DNA from: a virus
Virus record (IMG/VR): IMGVR_UViG_3300047553_000177
Coordinates: 1-64,000 of that record
Direction: 5' to 3' (one strand)
Length of the DNA: 64,000 nt
Shown one piece after another: positions 1-11,035 of this stretch. Below the pieces are notes generated by a model. The model searched no databases and was not told the DNA's origin. It worked only from the letters and a program-made list of their open reading frames with translations. The translations under genes were made by a program, and so were the position numbers. Position 1 is the first letter of the stretch, and each line of letters opens with the position of its first letter.

Positions 1-3000
1 GTATATAAAGAGATGCTTAAGATAGTAGCAGGTAAGACTAGCTTTGAAGAAATTAAAGCAGAGTTAGCTAAAGCTGCAAAGTTAAAACCACATTTAAGAA
101 ATGTAATGAGGTTTGTAAATAAGCTTACAGGGCAAGAAGCTGCTTTATTTTATAGTGGATTTGCTCTTATCAATACAGAGTTTGTAATGCTAAGAAGCAG
201 AACTGTTGGAGAAGTATTACATGTAGATGTTATAAACCCTAACAGAAAAGATGCTATAACTAACACTGTAGATAAATGGAAGTTAAACTTAACTACTCGT
301 GAAGAAGAAAACCCACGAGCTTTATATAGAGAAGTTCCTAAACTAGATAGCAATAATAATCCGGTACTAGAAGAAGGGGAACAAGTTTATCACTTAGTTC
401 CTATAAAAGAGAAGCTAGTTAAAGCTCAGCAGTTGATGAGAAACCTAGAGAATCTTGTACTAAAAAGCAGAAGTAAAGAAGCTATTCCAGTAGCTACAGA
501 AGATGGGTCTATAAGTGAAATAACTGCATCTATAGCAGAACTTATGTGGCTACTAGGCATGAATATAGGAGATAGTGTAAATATCTCAGATACTCAACTA
601 GCAATACAAAATATAATTAACAATGGTACTACTATATTAGATCCATCAAATAAGTATGTAGAATTAAAAGGAGGGCAATTAGCTAACTCACTTGTTTATA
701 ACTTATCTAGACTTTTAAAGCTTGTAGGAAACTTTGGGCAAAAGGATGGAAGTGCATTTGGATTCTTAGATGTTGTAACCCCTAAGCCAGATTATATAAG
801 TCTTAATAGAAATCTTACAACTTCAATTGCTGAGTTATTTGGCCCACTCCTATCATCAGTAGGAGAATCTTATGTGTCTGCTAATGGACAGTCTACCTAT
901 CCAATCAACTTGGCTACTCACATGTCTGACATAGTAAATGTTTTAAAAAACGGTGGTGAAGCAGGTAATGCAGCTCTAACTGAATACTTACAAGATCCAT
1001 TTATAAATGGTGGTAGCAATGAGCATATGAGTATTTTATTCAAATACTTAAAACAATCTCCAGAGTTCAGAAGACAATTTAACACACAAGATTTTGATGC
1101 TGCTAAAGGATTATCGGAATTTGAAGAAGCTTTAATGTACGAAGACTTTTCAAAGTCAGATGTTTTAGTTACTACAATCAATGCATTTATTAATGGTAAC
1201 TCAAATAGTCCTACTTGTTTAATAGCTATACCAACACAGTCAGACCGTAACAAGTATACATTTATAGTTGTACCAAGAGTTTTATCAGGGGCATTTGGAA
1301 TTAAATCTACTGAAAGTACTCTTATTAAATCTCAGATAATACAAGACTTACTTAGAATTGCTAAAGCTAAAAAAGTCGTAGAGGATGCTCAAATAAGTGG
1401 AGACTACAGTAATCTTATAGAAGGAGTACATACTGCTCCAGGTAATAGCTCAGCAATTATAGATAAGACTTCTAAAAAATATTATGGTACTGCATTCAGT
1501 GATAAGTCTTTACAGTTTACTGCTACTAATGATGCAGGATTACAAATTGTAACTGATGCAGTAATTGGTAAAGATACTTTAAATCCTAATGGGGTAGTTC
1601 AGTTAAGTGATCAAATAGAGAAGTATGTAAAAGGAGAGTTGAATGCTGCTGAAAAATCTTTAATAGACAGTAAGATTAACAATATGGTTAATGAGATGTC
1701 TATATATATTGGTAAACAAGCAGATGCTATCTACAATACATTAAAGAAAGATGGGAAGCTAGGAGAGATTGGAGTAGGAAATATAAGTGCTAGCTCAGAT
1801 CCAGAAGCTGGTAAGAATATTTACAGAGGGTTTGTTGTTACAAACATGATAATGAGAAATGAAATAGTAAAACTATTCCGTGGAAGTAGAGCTAACAATA
1901 AAAACTTAGAAGATTTCTATAAACGTATGGGTCACTTAACTACTCCTGGTGTTAAGATGGCTATGAAGGGAGAAGTTGGATCAGAAAGTTGGTTAAATGG
2001 TGAAGAGTACGGTATGATGCCTAACTTTACTGAAACAACTTTCTACGACCCTAAATTAAATATTACACCAGCTTTAGAAGAGCAGGCACATATGACTGCT
2101 AATAATATAGCTAATGGTCTTGTTAGAAATGTACTTAGAAATGCTGGATTAAATACTAATGTAGCAATAGAGTACTCTAGCAGTGAACAAGTTGTAAGAG
2201 TAGATAATGGGGTTACAATTCTTAACAGCCGTCTAGCAGACAGTGAGGAGATGGGTGTAGCTTTAGAGAGGTTATTCCCACAAGTTAAAGATCTTGTTGC
2301 TAAATCTGTAAGTATAGGAAATGAATATCGTCCTGGTAGATTCGACGGTAATGATGGTCAGGCCTACATTAGTTTAGATATGCATAGATCTATTCAACAA
2401 GGATTAGGTCAATGGGAGCAGGAAGATGAAGAAGCTTATAAAGCTTATCAAACTACTGGAGAATTTGTATATCAAGAAGGGTTTGTTCCTAAAGATTTTA
2501 AAGTTGGAGATGCAGTCCCAATCAAACCATACAAACCTTACTTTGAAGATTTATTCTATAATCAAGCAACTGGTGCAATGAATGTAGTTTCAGAAAAGAA
2601 TCACTACTCAGTTGTAATTAGAAGCTATGCTAAGAATCACCCACAACTTTCGGACCTTCTAGATAGAATGGAAGGTAGAGGAGCTTATGCAGGTATGGAT
2701 AAAATACATGTAGTGAACTTTGGATCAGGTAAAAAGATGGGTAAAAGAGGTATGCATAAAATAACTGGACAACCTGGAGAGTATGCAAACATCTCATATA
2801 ACTCAAATAGATCTTCAAAGTTAAGATTCCCTCAGACTATACCTTCTATGAAGTCTAGTCAAACTGTTACATTCAACAGACAGATTAAGAAGAACATGAT
2901 ATCTAATGTTAAAGATATTACTACCTATACTTATAATGCAGGTCTTGCATCAGAGTTTAATATAGATGGTAGGAATATGAAGATTACTTATCACAGAGCA

Positions 3001-5910
3001 ATTGAAGAAAAACTGAAGAGAGATTTAGAAGCTGCTGAAAAAGAATTGTCTATAGATAAATTAAGAGAAGCAGCTGTTCTTAGAGAAGATAACCCACAGA
3101 ACTATAATAAACTTAAACTTGAAATACTTAAGAATGTAAGAGAAATCTTGATGGCTCAAATTCAAGACGGTAATCTTACATCAAACTATAGTAATGCTTT
3201 AGATATAGTATTTACTCCAACTGGTGAACCTAGATTCTCTATTCCTATAGACCTACCTATATTTAATAAAAAGTATGAGTCAATACTTTTATCTATATTC
3301 AACAATCAAGTATTTAAGCAAAAGCTTAAAGGGTTTGAAGCAGTACAGGTAGCAGAGTTAGGTGGTCACTCTACCGACAATGCATTAAACTTCTTGCAGA
3401 TTTCTGAAGATGGTAGAAGAGTAATTCATGCAGATGTAATGATCCGTGAGGATGTAGCTCGTAGATTTGGAATAGAACCTGGGCAATCCTTAGATGCTGT
3501 ACCAGAAGAACTAAGACGTATCATTGGCTATCGTATCCCGAATGCTGATAAAGGAGCTACAGTTATTTTAAAGATTGCTAAAGTTCTCCCAAACAATTAT
3601 GAAAAAGCTGTAGTCATACCTGGTCAGTTAATCAAGTTGATGGGATCTGACTTTGACGTCGATAAATTAAATCTTCTATTCCCAGAAGTAGAAGAAGATC
3701 TTAATAGTCCATTTGGGGTTAGAAAAGTAAATGTAGATTATGCAGCCATAATGCAGAATCCTGACATCATGAGTGATCCAAATATTGTATCAAATAAAAT
3801 GTTGAACAATATAATTACAGATACAATAGAAGCTGTATATGCAAATCCTGCTCACTTATTTGAGGTATTCACTCCACTTGATGATGTAACATTATCAGAT
3901 GAAGCTGAACGTATAGCAAAAGCTATTCCTGAATTAGCAGCAGCTTCTGACTGGAATTCTTGGGAGACAGAGGCAGATACAATTGTTAAGAATATTCGTG
4001 GTAATAAATTACGTGGTATATATGCAAACATAATTGCAGGACGTAACGTTGCTATGCACGGTGTTATACATGTAAATAAAGATTATGCTATTAAGATACA
4101 AGAAGATGATGGAAATGTTACAGAGTATATAGAATACTTAAGTGAATTTGATGGAGTAACAACAGATAAAACTGGAGCTCTATTCCTGTCAGCTGCTGTA
4201 GATGCATCTAAAACTCCTGTACAAAAAGAGCTTAATGACTCTGTACTAACATCTAGAATACGTGCAATGTTTCTAGCATTCTATCCAGAATACAATAGCA
4301 GTACTTGTACAAACTTTTTAAACCAACCTATAATCAGAGAGCTTACTACTTTATTTGAAACTAAGTATAGTGGTAACTTAATGAAATTTAATAAAGCTTA
4401 TAAAGCTATCTTTAAATCGTATAAAGCAGAAACCTTACTTCCAGCTGAAGATCCAAACTATACTATTCCGATGAAGAGATCTGAAATAAATAATCTTTCT
4501 TCAGAGAATAGAGATAAAGCTCAACAGGCTATTATGCTTCATAATTTCAATATGCTTTATAATGCAGGAAGATCTCTACTTTCACTATATAAAAGAATTA
4601 CACCAGACTCTATGGATGGTATGAATCGTATAGGTGGAATACAATCTTACAATGATAAAGCTGCTGAATATGATGTAACCTTAGAGGATGATAATGTACC
4701 TATAAATAATACTACTATATTCTTTGGAGCAGATAAAACTGTGAACGTAGTTGATCAGTTTATTGGTGAAAATTCTATATATGGTTTAGAACGTGGATAC
4801 GAAAACCTTAAAAACTCTATCATGGAGAACTCTGGTATATTCTTCCCGTCTCGTACATCACCAGCATTTATGGCATTCAAAGAAAAATTGAAACTAAATA
4901 CTAGTAAAAATCAGTTTACAGCTGAGATGCATCAACTTATAGACTATAACTTAATGTTTATGATGTTGATGAAACCAGAATCACCTTTCTTCAGAAATGT
5001 TAGCTATACAGAATTGTATAAAGATCCAAAAAATAATATCTATACAAGACTAGTAGAATTAAAGAAGAAGTACCTAGGTTTAGGTGCAGCTAAGTTCTTA
5101 TCTGGATTTGAATCAGACTTCTTACCAGAGAGTAATTACTACGGACTTAAGTTAGATACTTCTACTGCAGGAGAAAGAAGTGAGAAAGAGCAATTTATAA
5201 ATGGATTACGAGCCATGCTGTTTAATCCTATAGTATTTATATCTGCCCCTAATAGTGAAAAAGTTGTTGGACCAGATGGAAAATACAGCCCAGAGATGGA
5301 AGGGAAGATTAAGGAGATAAAGAAATTAGGTAGAGATTTATTAATGCATACATTCTTAACTAATGGATTTAGACAAAGTTCTGATTCATACTCAGACATG
5401 TTACCTGAAGATTTCTTTACCACTCCTATGGATGTAGATGGTAAGAAGGTAAGTATTGCAGATTTCTTCTATGCTGAAAGAGAGAAGTTAAATGATGCTA
5501 CATACTTTAGTGGGGATGACTTAGTTAACTATATGACTATGTTTGGAAAGATGAGAGCTGGAGGAGCCGGACTACTAAATTCTGCCAGCAGTTCTAGTTT
5601 AAATCAGAATTTACCACCATTAGCTTTTAGTGATCACCACGAAAAGTATATAGTTGTTAAAAACAAAGCTACAAAAGCTACGGCTGTTTATCAGAAGACT
5701 GTATTCTCAGAAGGTAAATCTCACTATGTTGGATTAAAAGGTTCATATGCTGCTAAAGGTGCTCACAAATTATACGGTTCAGGTATTGCATGGGTATTAA
5801 AAAACCCTAACAATGTCAATATAGAGACATCAGCAATATATACCCCAGACATGGATAAATCTAGAGCATCAAACCTAGATGAAACTGGAACTGTAAGTTG
5901 TTCACTATAA
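1..5910 (+). CDS. Giant crAss-like phage RNA polymerase protein, 3' part (5' cut by window edge)
   Basis: The reading frame is open from base 1 with no stop before the ATG at 13, so the gene probably begins outside the window. From that ATG it runs 1965 residues. The key feature is SDFDVDKLNLLF, with D1213, D1215 and D1217 (counted from the ATG at 13). This DxDxD triad is the metal-binding signature of the single-chain two-barrel RNA polymerases known from crAss-like phages such as phi14:2. By analogy, the protein is packaged in the virion, enters the cell with the DNA and transcribes early genes. The next giant gene follows after 16 bases. The N-terminal barrel is not identifiable here. I am confident of the family and less so of the domain limits. 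Confidence 0.8.
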   Translation, partial: VYKEMLKIVAGKTSFEEIKAELAKAAKLKPHLRNVMRFVNKLTGQEAALFYSGFALINTEFVMLRSRTVGEVLHVDVINPNRKDAITNTVDKWKLNLTTREEENPRALYREVPKLDSNNNPVLEEGEQVYHLVPIKEKLVKAQQLMRNLENLVLKSRSKEAIPVATEDGSISEITASIAELMWLLGMNIGDSVNISDTQLAIQNIINNGTTILDPSNKYVELKGGQLANSLVYNLSRLLKLVGNFGQKDGSAFGFLDVVTPKPDYISLNRNLTTSIAELFGPLLSSVGESYVSANGQSTYPINLATHMSDIVNVLKNGGEAGNAALTEYLQDPFINGGSNEHMSILFKYLKQSPEFRRQFNTQDFDAAKGLSEFEEALMYEDFSKSDVLVTTINAFINGNSNSPTCLIAIPTQSDRNKYTFIVVPRVLSGAFGIKSTESTLIKSQIIQDLLRIAKAKKVVEDAQISGDYSNLIEGVHTAPGNSSAIIDKTSKKYYGTAFSDKSLQFTATNDAGLQIVTDAVIGKDTLNPNGVVQLSDQIEKYVKGELNAAEKSLIDSKINNMVNEMSIYIGKQADAIYNTLKKDGKLGEIGVGNISASSDPEAGKNIYRGFVVTNMIMRNEIVKLFRGSRANNKNLEDFYKRMGHLTTPGVKMAMKGEVGSESWLNGEEYGMMPNFTETTFYDPKLNITPALEEQAHMTANNIANGLVRNVLRNAGLNTNVAIEYSSSEQVVRVDNGVTILNSRLADSEEMGVALERLFPQVKDLVAKSVSIGNEYRPGRFDGNDGQAYISLDMHRSIQQGLGQWEQEDEEAYKAYQTTGEFVYQEGFVPKDFKVGDAVPIKPYKPYFEDLFYNQATGAMNVVSEKNHYSVVIRSYAKNHPQLSDLLDRMEGRGAYAGMDKIHVVNFGSGKKMGKRGMHKITGQPGEYANISYNSNRSSKLRFPQTIPSMKSSQTVTFNRQIKKNMISNVKDITTYTYNAGLASEFNIDGRNMKITYHRAIEEKLKRDLEAAEKELSIDKLREAAVLREDNPQNYNKLKLEILKNVREILMAQIQDGNLTSNYSNALDIVFTPTGEPRFSIPIDLPIFNKKYESILLSIFNNQVFKQKLKGFEAVQVAELGGHSTDNALNFLQISEDGRRVIHADVMIREDVARRFGIEPGQSLDAVPEELRRIIGYRIPNADKGATVILKIAKVLPNNYEKAVVIPGQLIKLMGSDFDVDKLNLLFPEVEEDLNSPFGVRKVNVDYAAIMQNPDIMSDPNIVSNKMLNNIITDTIEAVYANPAHLFEVFTPLDDVTLSDEAERIAKAIPELAAASDWNSWETEADTIVKNIRGNKLRGIYANIIAGRNVAMHGVIHVNKDYAIKIQEDDGNVTEYIEYLSEFDGVTTDKTGALFLSAAVDASKTPVQKELNDSVLTSRIRAMFLAFYPEYNSSTCTNFLNQPIIRELTTLFETKYSGNLMKFNKAYKAIFKSYKAETLLPAEDPNYTIPMKRSEINNLSSENRDKAQQAIMLHNFNMLYNAGRSLLSLYKRITPDSMDGMNRIGGIQSYNDKAAEYDVTLEDDNVPINNTTIFFGADKTVNVVDQFIGENSIYGLERGYENLKNSIMENSGIFFPSRTSPAFMAFKEKLKLNTSKNQFTAEMHQLIDYNLMFMMLMKPESPFFRNVSYTELYKDPKNNIYTRLVELKKKYLGLGAAKFLSGFESDFLPESNYYGLKLDTSTAGERSEKEQFINGLRAMLFNPIVFISAPNSEKVVGPDGKYSPEMEGKIKEIKKLGRDLLMHTFLTNGFRQSSDSYSDMLPEDFFTTPMDVDGKKVSIADFFYAEREKLNDATYFSGDDLVNYMTMFGKMRAGGAGLLNSASSSSLNQNLPPLAFSDHHEKYIVVKNKATKATAVYQKTVFSEGKSHYVGLKGSYAAKGAHKLYGSGIAWVLKNPNNVNIETSAIYTPDMDKSRASNLDETGTVSCSL

Positions 5911-5914
5911 TACG

Positions 5915-5922
5915 TATATTTG
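5915..5922 (+). promoter_or_regulatory. Bacteroidota-type -7 box (TATATTTG) before the second giant gene
   Basis: TATATTTG fits TAnnTTTG and lies 4 bases before the ATG at 5927. A transcript started from it would be almost leaderless. There is no good -33 TTTG at the usual spacing, so it may act weakly or need a phage factor. Confidence 0.4.
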
Positions 5923-5926
5923 CAAT

Positions 5927-8900
5927 ATGGCTTGTTACTTTTTAAAAATAGATAAAAACGGACAGATTCGACAGTCACCTGTTCACACTAGAGTTATTCA
6001 ATACCTTGATAATAAGATACGTAATAACGAACAGATCTTAGGGACAGATGTCCAATCTATACTTGTAGATGCAGGTATAATGGGATTGTTTGTATCTAAA
6101 GTAAATATATCAGATGGGTTAGATAACATTCAAGATATAGTAGAACTCAATGCTATTTTAGAATTTAACTATGGAGCCAAAGGATCTGCAATAAGATTAA
6201 CTCCTGTAGAAGGAAAGAGAGGATTGGAGATAATAGCTCAGATAGATGAGAATGTATTGAATCAAATCTCTCCTGTTGCTGCTCCTACATTCTCTTCTGA
6301 GAGATATGCATATGAATTTGCTATGGAGCAGAAGATAAGAAGTGAAGGATGGATAAGCCCTGTCATACAATATACAGGAGATCCAAGAGTAAAAGTCATA
6401 GCTGATCCACAAGCTATTGTAAAAATGCCAAATGAGGTAGCAAGGAATACTAAACCAGTATTCAACCCATCTCTACTTGACATTGCAATAGAAGAATCAA
6501 AAGTTACTAAAGAAAGAGTAGCAAGTATTCTAGCTAGATTGGAGCAAGATGCAAAAGATAGTAGAGTAATCGATGCTAATGAAACAAGAGTAGCTATAGA
6601 TGATATATCTGGACAGATAAATAAAATGAAGACAGCTTTCGAAAAGGCTGGAGTACCTGTGCAGATAGATATAGATACAGATTTAGAAGTAAAAGGTAGA
6701 GTTATTAACGAAAAGGGTAAGATATTAACAATCAAGTTAAACCCTGTGTTAATGACTGAAGATACTCACATCCATGAGTTTGCACATATATTAATAGACT
6801 TACTTGGTGAGGATAACCCAGTAGTAGCAAGAGCTTTAAAAGAAGTAAGAAACACTAATCTTTACGATAAGGTAAGAGAAAAATACCCTGAGTTAGATCC
6901 TAAGCAATTAGATTTTGAAGTACTAGTTACAGCTATAGGTTTGGCAGGTGCTAAGTTTAATAGAAATAACCCAAACAAATTACAACAACTTGTAAATAGA
7001 TTGCTAAGAGCATTGAGTAAAGTGTTTGGATTAGAGTCAAATACATCAGCTGTAGAAGAACTTGCCCAAAGCTTGCTACAAGGTAGAATAGATAAAAGCA
7101 TGTTTGAGGGTAAAACTATTAGCTTTTTAATGGCAGATAGTAAGCAAAGTGTAGATGAGAATAAAAAGAAGTTTGAAGAAATCCTTCAAGATTCTCGTAT
7201 AGCCATTGAAGAGTCTATTGCTAAGATTAAACGTAAAGGAGAGAGTGCAGATTTAAAAGCTGCTGCACGTCTAGAAGTATTGCAAAAAAGATTAGAGACT
7301 GCTAAAGAAGTAGAAGATTTTAAAGAGTTTATTGAGTACGGATTTCATTTAGCTAATAGAGCTAAAGATGTTATTAATGATGTATTCGAGCAGTACTCAG
7401 AAAATCCAGAGATGCTTTCTGGTGAGCAGAGATTAGAAATGATGCATAAACTACAAACTGTTGGAGAATATGTATCAGATTTCTTTGGGGCTAAAGATCC
7501 TAGAAATAGTGTTATGGGTAAAATCCATGATTTGATAGACTACAAAGTAAGTATGCTAGAAGGATCTGAGGATATAGAAAGTAATCCAGAGTTCTTAAAG
7601 TTAACAGCTATTGAGCAAAAGATATCTAAAGCTGTAATGAACATGAATAAGGTAGCAAACAAGTATACAAAAGCTGGTATACCTATTCTAGTGGATCTTC
7701 TTATGGAGTACAATAGACCTGAGATTAATGATCAGATTGACAATGCTATAGAGAATATAAAAAATAATCAGAGGCTTATTGCAATTGAACAAGATGCTGA
7801 GTATTTTGAAATTAAAAGATTACAGAAAGAAAAAAAATATAGTTCTGATAAAGATGAGAATGATAGAAAAGCTTTTGAAGCTTTACTTGCTTTGAATATG
7901 GAGCAGCTTGCAAATAAAAAGATAACTAGACAAACTTTAATAAGGGAACTTACTGAAGCTCAAAAAGATAAGTCTGCATTTAGTTATTTAGTAGACCCAA
8001 TTATTTACTCATCTCAAGTAGGGTTACAGATGTTTGCAACTATGCTTAAGGATAAAATGTATCAAGCTAATGATGATACTAGAGAAGATATATCTAAAAT
8101 ATCAAAAGCTTATCAAGCATATGAGAAGATTATGGGTTTAGGAATAGACCCAAACAAATTTAATGAGAAAATATTAGAAGTACATAGCTACAGAGTCTTC
8201 AATCATGAGACTGGTAAGATGGAAGATATGAGAGTACTTTCTTTTGTACAACCTTATGACGTAACAAGATATAAGAGTGAAGAGCAAAAGATGTATAATG
8301 ATTTAGGGAAGACTCACAATAAGCCGGGAGAAACAGCTACAGATGAAGAATTCTCTAAATGGGCTAAAAGTTCAGAAGGGAAAGCTTACTACAAAGATGT
8401 AGCTAACTGGTACAAAAATAATTCTGTACCAAGTGAGTCTGCTAAAGCAGAACTTCAAAAGTTGTTGAATGAAAAGAGTGCTATTAAAAATCTTTTAGAG
8501 CAAGCTAAAAAGACTAAAAAAACAGATCTTATAGCTCACTATGAAATGGAGTTCAGTCTTATTAACTCTATGATTAGTAAGATATACGATCCAGTATATA
8601 AGCAATTCAAATACACAGCTGTTAGACCTAATGATAAATATGTAAATCCTAAATATGCTAATATGGATGCTGCATCTAAAGAATATCATGCAGCTTTATT
8701 AGACTTATATAAAGAAAAACAAAAAACATTAGGGAAAGGATCTAATCAAATTCGTAACTCTTGGGATACTTTTAGTTATATAGTCCCAGCTGTAAGATCT
8801 ACGGGTTTAGAAAAGGTACAGAAAGACGGTGCATACAGTGCTGCTAGAGATGCAGTAAAGAATACTTTTGAATTCTTATCTACAGATACATCTTACGGTG

Positions 8901-10597
8901 ATGCTATAAATGCTAATGGGGAATCTAGAAATAAAGTTATCCCTATATTCTATGTAAATCCTTTAGATGAATCCTTAACAAGTAGAGATATAGCCAGTAC
9001 AATTGCTCAGTTCTCTGGTATGGCTAATATGTTTAAAAGAAAGTCTGAGATCAATAGTGCTGTTGTGATGATGAGAGATGTGATAGAGAATAGAAAACCT
9101 CTAGAAGTAAACTCTGCTAATATCCCAATAGTAAATAAAATAGGTAAGAGACTTGGGTTTGTTAAACATGAAACTAAAGAAGGAGTAGATAATAATTTTA
9201 AACATTTATCTGAGTGGATTGACTCAATCTTCTATGGTGAAAAAGATTTAAAAGAATCTCTTAACATATTTGGTAAAGAAATATCTGCAGCTAAAGTTGC
9301 TAACAAACTTGCTTCTTTTACTGCTTTAAATACATTAGCATTAAACTTATTACAATCAACTAATCAGTTCTTAATAGATAATGTAAGGTTAGTAGAAGAA
9401 GGTGTTGCTGGTCAATTTATGTCAAAGGAAAATTTAGCTTATGCTAAAAAGATGTATTATCTAAGTGCTAATGGTGGACTATCTACACTTAAAGATTTTG
9501 ATTCCTTCTCCCCAGAAAGTAAAGTTGTACAAGCTATACAATATTTTGATGCATTAGGGGAATCATTAAGTATCTCAGAAACTAGACAGACTGGCCCTAA
9601 AGCACTCAGAGCTGTAAATGATATTCCTATGGGGCTTCAAAAAATAGCTGAACATGAAACAGCTGTTACAAGAATGTTTGGAGTACTTGATAGCTATAAA
9701 GGAAAACTCAAAGACAAGGATGGGAATGTAATTAAAAATGAACAAGGAGAAGATGCTAATCTTTGGGATGTGTTCATTAAAAATGAAGCTACAGGTTTAT
9801 TTGAAATAGACCCTAGAGTAGCTAACGTAAAAAAGATAGAGGTAATCAATAGATTATCTGGACTGACTAAGAAAACAAACCAGATTAAAACTGACTTTGA
9901 TAATGCTATGCTTCAAAGAAGAGCAGGGGGAAAACTTTTAATGCTCTTCCGTAGATACTTTGTACCAGCATTGAGAAGAAACTTTGGACACAACGGGCTT
10001 CGTGGAGGAGTTCATCGTGACTTAGAATTAGGTACTATATCAGAAGGTATGTTCTCTACATTTGGCAGGTATATAAAAGAAACATTTAGTAAGCAGGGTG
10101 GAAGAATGAATTTTGTATCTGTATATAAAATGATGGAAGACTTTGAGAAGCAGAACATGAAGAGAATGTCTGTTCAAATAGGATTCTTTATACTCTGCTC
10201 ATTAATAATAATGTCTCTATCTGGAGATGACGATGATGATAATGGATATTGGGAATCGTTTATGTTATACCAAGCTTTACGTATGAATTCTGAATTAACA
10301 CAATTCATCAACCCATCAGAATTCTTAAAGCTTGCATTATCCCCAACTGCTACTGCTCGTCCTTTACAAAGAGCTATAGATTTATTCCATCAAGTTTGGA
10401 CTACAGGTATGGGACATCTTACTGGAGATCCAGATGGATTATATTATGAAAGAAGATCTGGTATCCATGAAAAAGGAGATAGTAAATTAATTGCAAAAGC
10501 AACTAAGCTTCTACCAATAATAGGTGGATTAGAAAAATCTTCTGATCCAGAAACAGCAGCAAGCTGGTTTGATTTAGGAGCTGGTAATACAAAATAG
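5927..10597 (+). CDS. Giant virion protein with zincin metalloprotease motif
   Basis: This is a 1556-residue protein. HEFAH at residues 283-287 is a textbook HExxH zinc-protease motif set in a predicted helix. Long charged helical stretches follow at roughly 400-900. Near the C terminus is one hydrophobic segment (IGFFILCSLIIMSL), followed by a run of aspartates. In crAss-like phages, very large proteins next to the RNA polymerase carry zincin domains and are thought to be capsid cargo ejected with the DNA. The single membrane segment could help DNA or polymerase cross the host envelope (inference). It could mature itself or the polymerase by proteolysis. It ends at a bidirectional terminator facing the replication operon. 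Confidence 0.72.
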   Translation: MACYFLKIDKNGQIRQSPVHTRVIQYLDNKIRNNEQILGTDVQSILVDAGIMGLFVSKVNISDGLDNIQDIVELNAILEFNYGAKGSAIRLTPVEGKRGLEIIAQIDENVLNQISPVAAPTFSSERYAYEFAMEQKIRSEGWISPVIQYTGDPRVKVIADPQAIVKMPNEVARNTKPVFNPSLLDIAIEESKVTKERVASILARLEQDAKDSRVIDANETRVAIDDISGQINKMKTAFEKAGVPVQIDIDTDLEVKGRVINEKGKILTIKLNPVLMTEDTHIHEFAHILIDLLGEDNPVVARALKEVRNTNLYDKVREKYPELDPKQLDFEVLVTAIGLAGAKFNRNNPNKLQQLVNRLLRALSKVFGLESNTSAVEELAQSLLQGRIDKSMFEGKTISFLMADSKQSVDENKKKFEEILQDSRIAIEESIAKIKRKGESADLKAAARLEVLQKRLETAKEVEDFKEFIEYGFHLANRAKDVINDVFEQYSENPEMLSGEQRLEMMHKLQTVGEYVSDFFGAKDPRNSVMGKIHDLIDYKVSMLEGSEDIESNPEFLKLTAIEQKISKAVMNMNKVANKYTKAGIPILVDLLMEYNRPEINDQIDNAIENIKNNQRLIAIEQDAEYFEIKRLQKEKKYSSDKDENDRKAFEALLALNMEQLANKKITRQTLIRELTEAQKDKSAFSYLVDPIIYSSQVGLQMFATMLKDKMYQANDDTREDISKISKAYQAYEKIMGLGIDPNKFNEKILEVHSYRVFNHETGKMEDMRVLSFVQPYDVTRYKSEEQKMYNDLGKTHNKPGETATDEEFSKWAKSSEGKAYYKDVANWYKNNSVPSESAKAELQKLLNEKSAIKNLLEQAKKTKKTDLIAHYEMEFSLINSMISKIYDPVYKQFKYTAVRPNDKYVNPKYANMDAASKEYHAALLDLYKEKQKTLGKGSNQIRNSWDTFSYIVPAVRSTGLEKVQKDGAYSAARDAVKNTFEFLSTDTSYGDAINANGESRNKVIPIFYVNPLDESLTSRDIASTIAQFSGMANMFKRKSEINSAVVMMRDVIENRKPLEVNSANIPIVNKIGKRLGFVKHETKEGVDNNFKHLSEWIDSIFYGEKDLKESLNIFGKEISAAKVANKLASFTALNTLALNLLQSTNQFLIDNVRLVEEGVAGQFMSKENLAYAKKMYYLSANGGLSTLKDFDSFSPESKVVQAIQYFDALGESLSISETRQTGPKALRAVNDIPMGLQKIAEHETAVTRMFGVLDSYKGKLKDKDGNVIKNEQGEDANLWDVFIKNEATGLFEIDPRVANVKKIEVINRLSGLTKKTNQIKTDFDNAMLQRRAGGKLLMLFRRYFVPALRRNFGHNGLRGGVHRDLELGTISEGMFSTFGRYIKETFSKQGGRMNFVSVYKMMEDFEKQNMKRMSVQIGFFILCSLIIMSLSGDDDDDNGYWESFMLYQALRMNSELTQFINPSEFLKLALSPTATARPLQRAIDLFHQVWTTGMGHLTGDPDGLYYERRSGIHEKGDSKLIAKATKLLPIIGGLEKSSDPETAASWFDLGAGNTK

Positions 10598-10618
10598 TAA
10601 TACAAAAGGGCAATAAAA

Positions 10619-10636
10619 AAGGGGCTACTGCCCCTT
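10619..10636. terminator. Bidirectional terminator between convergent operons
   Basis: AAGGGGC and GCCCCTT form a 7-bp stem around TACT. A-rich sequence lies on the left and T-rich sequence on the right, so it can stop transcription from both sides. It sits between the plus-strand gene ending at 10597 and the minus-strand gene ending at 10653. Confidence 0.85.
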
Positions 10637-10652
10637 CTTTATCTTTTTAGTA

Positions 10653-11030
10653 TTAATAATCTTCAAGTTTATAATACCAACCCATATCATCGTACTCTAC
10701 ATGAAGATAGTTAGATCCTAGTACAACAATAAAGTATACATTACATCTTCTACCATCTTTATCAATACATGTCCAAATAGTTGATACACCATCTGATGCA
10801 GGTACTTCAGTTATAGGAAAATACTTCTGAAATATCTTAGAGTAAATCGTGATAACATTATCATCAGATATATGTACAGGAATCTCTAACCCAGTATCAA
10901 AAGATTTCCACTCAAGATCTTGTGAAGAATTTTCTCTAACCCCGATCTTTAAAGTTGTAGCTTTATAAGTAACTTGACCAAATGATGCTAAACTTAGTAT
11001 CAGCAAAAATAAAATTAATAATTTTTTCAT
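10653..11030 (-). CDS. Secreted small protein of unknown function
   Basis: It has 125 residues. The N terminus (MKKLLILFLLILSLASFGQ) is a clear Sec signal peptide with probable cleavage near ASFGQ, so the mature part of about 105 residues should be periplasmic or outside the cell. The mature part is rich in beta-type segments and has two cysteines that could pair (WTC and RRCN). I recognise no family. It is the last gene of the leftward operon. A role at the infected cell envelope, such as superinfection exclusion, is possible but unproven. Confidence 0.7.
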   Translation of the reverse strand: MKKLLILFLLILSLASFGQVTYKATTLKIGVRENSSQDLEWKSFDTGLEIPVHISDDNVITIYSKIFQKYFPITEVPASDGVSTIWTCIDKDGRRCNVYFIVVLGSNYLHVEYDDMGWYYKLEDY

Positions 11031-11035
11031 AAGAT

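Noticed and set aside
2630-2818. Antisense frames inside the two giant genes
   Set aside because: These and the others in 150-9000 are shadows in A+T-rich coding DNA with no coupling or signals.
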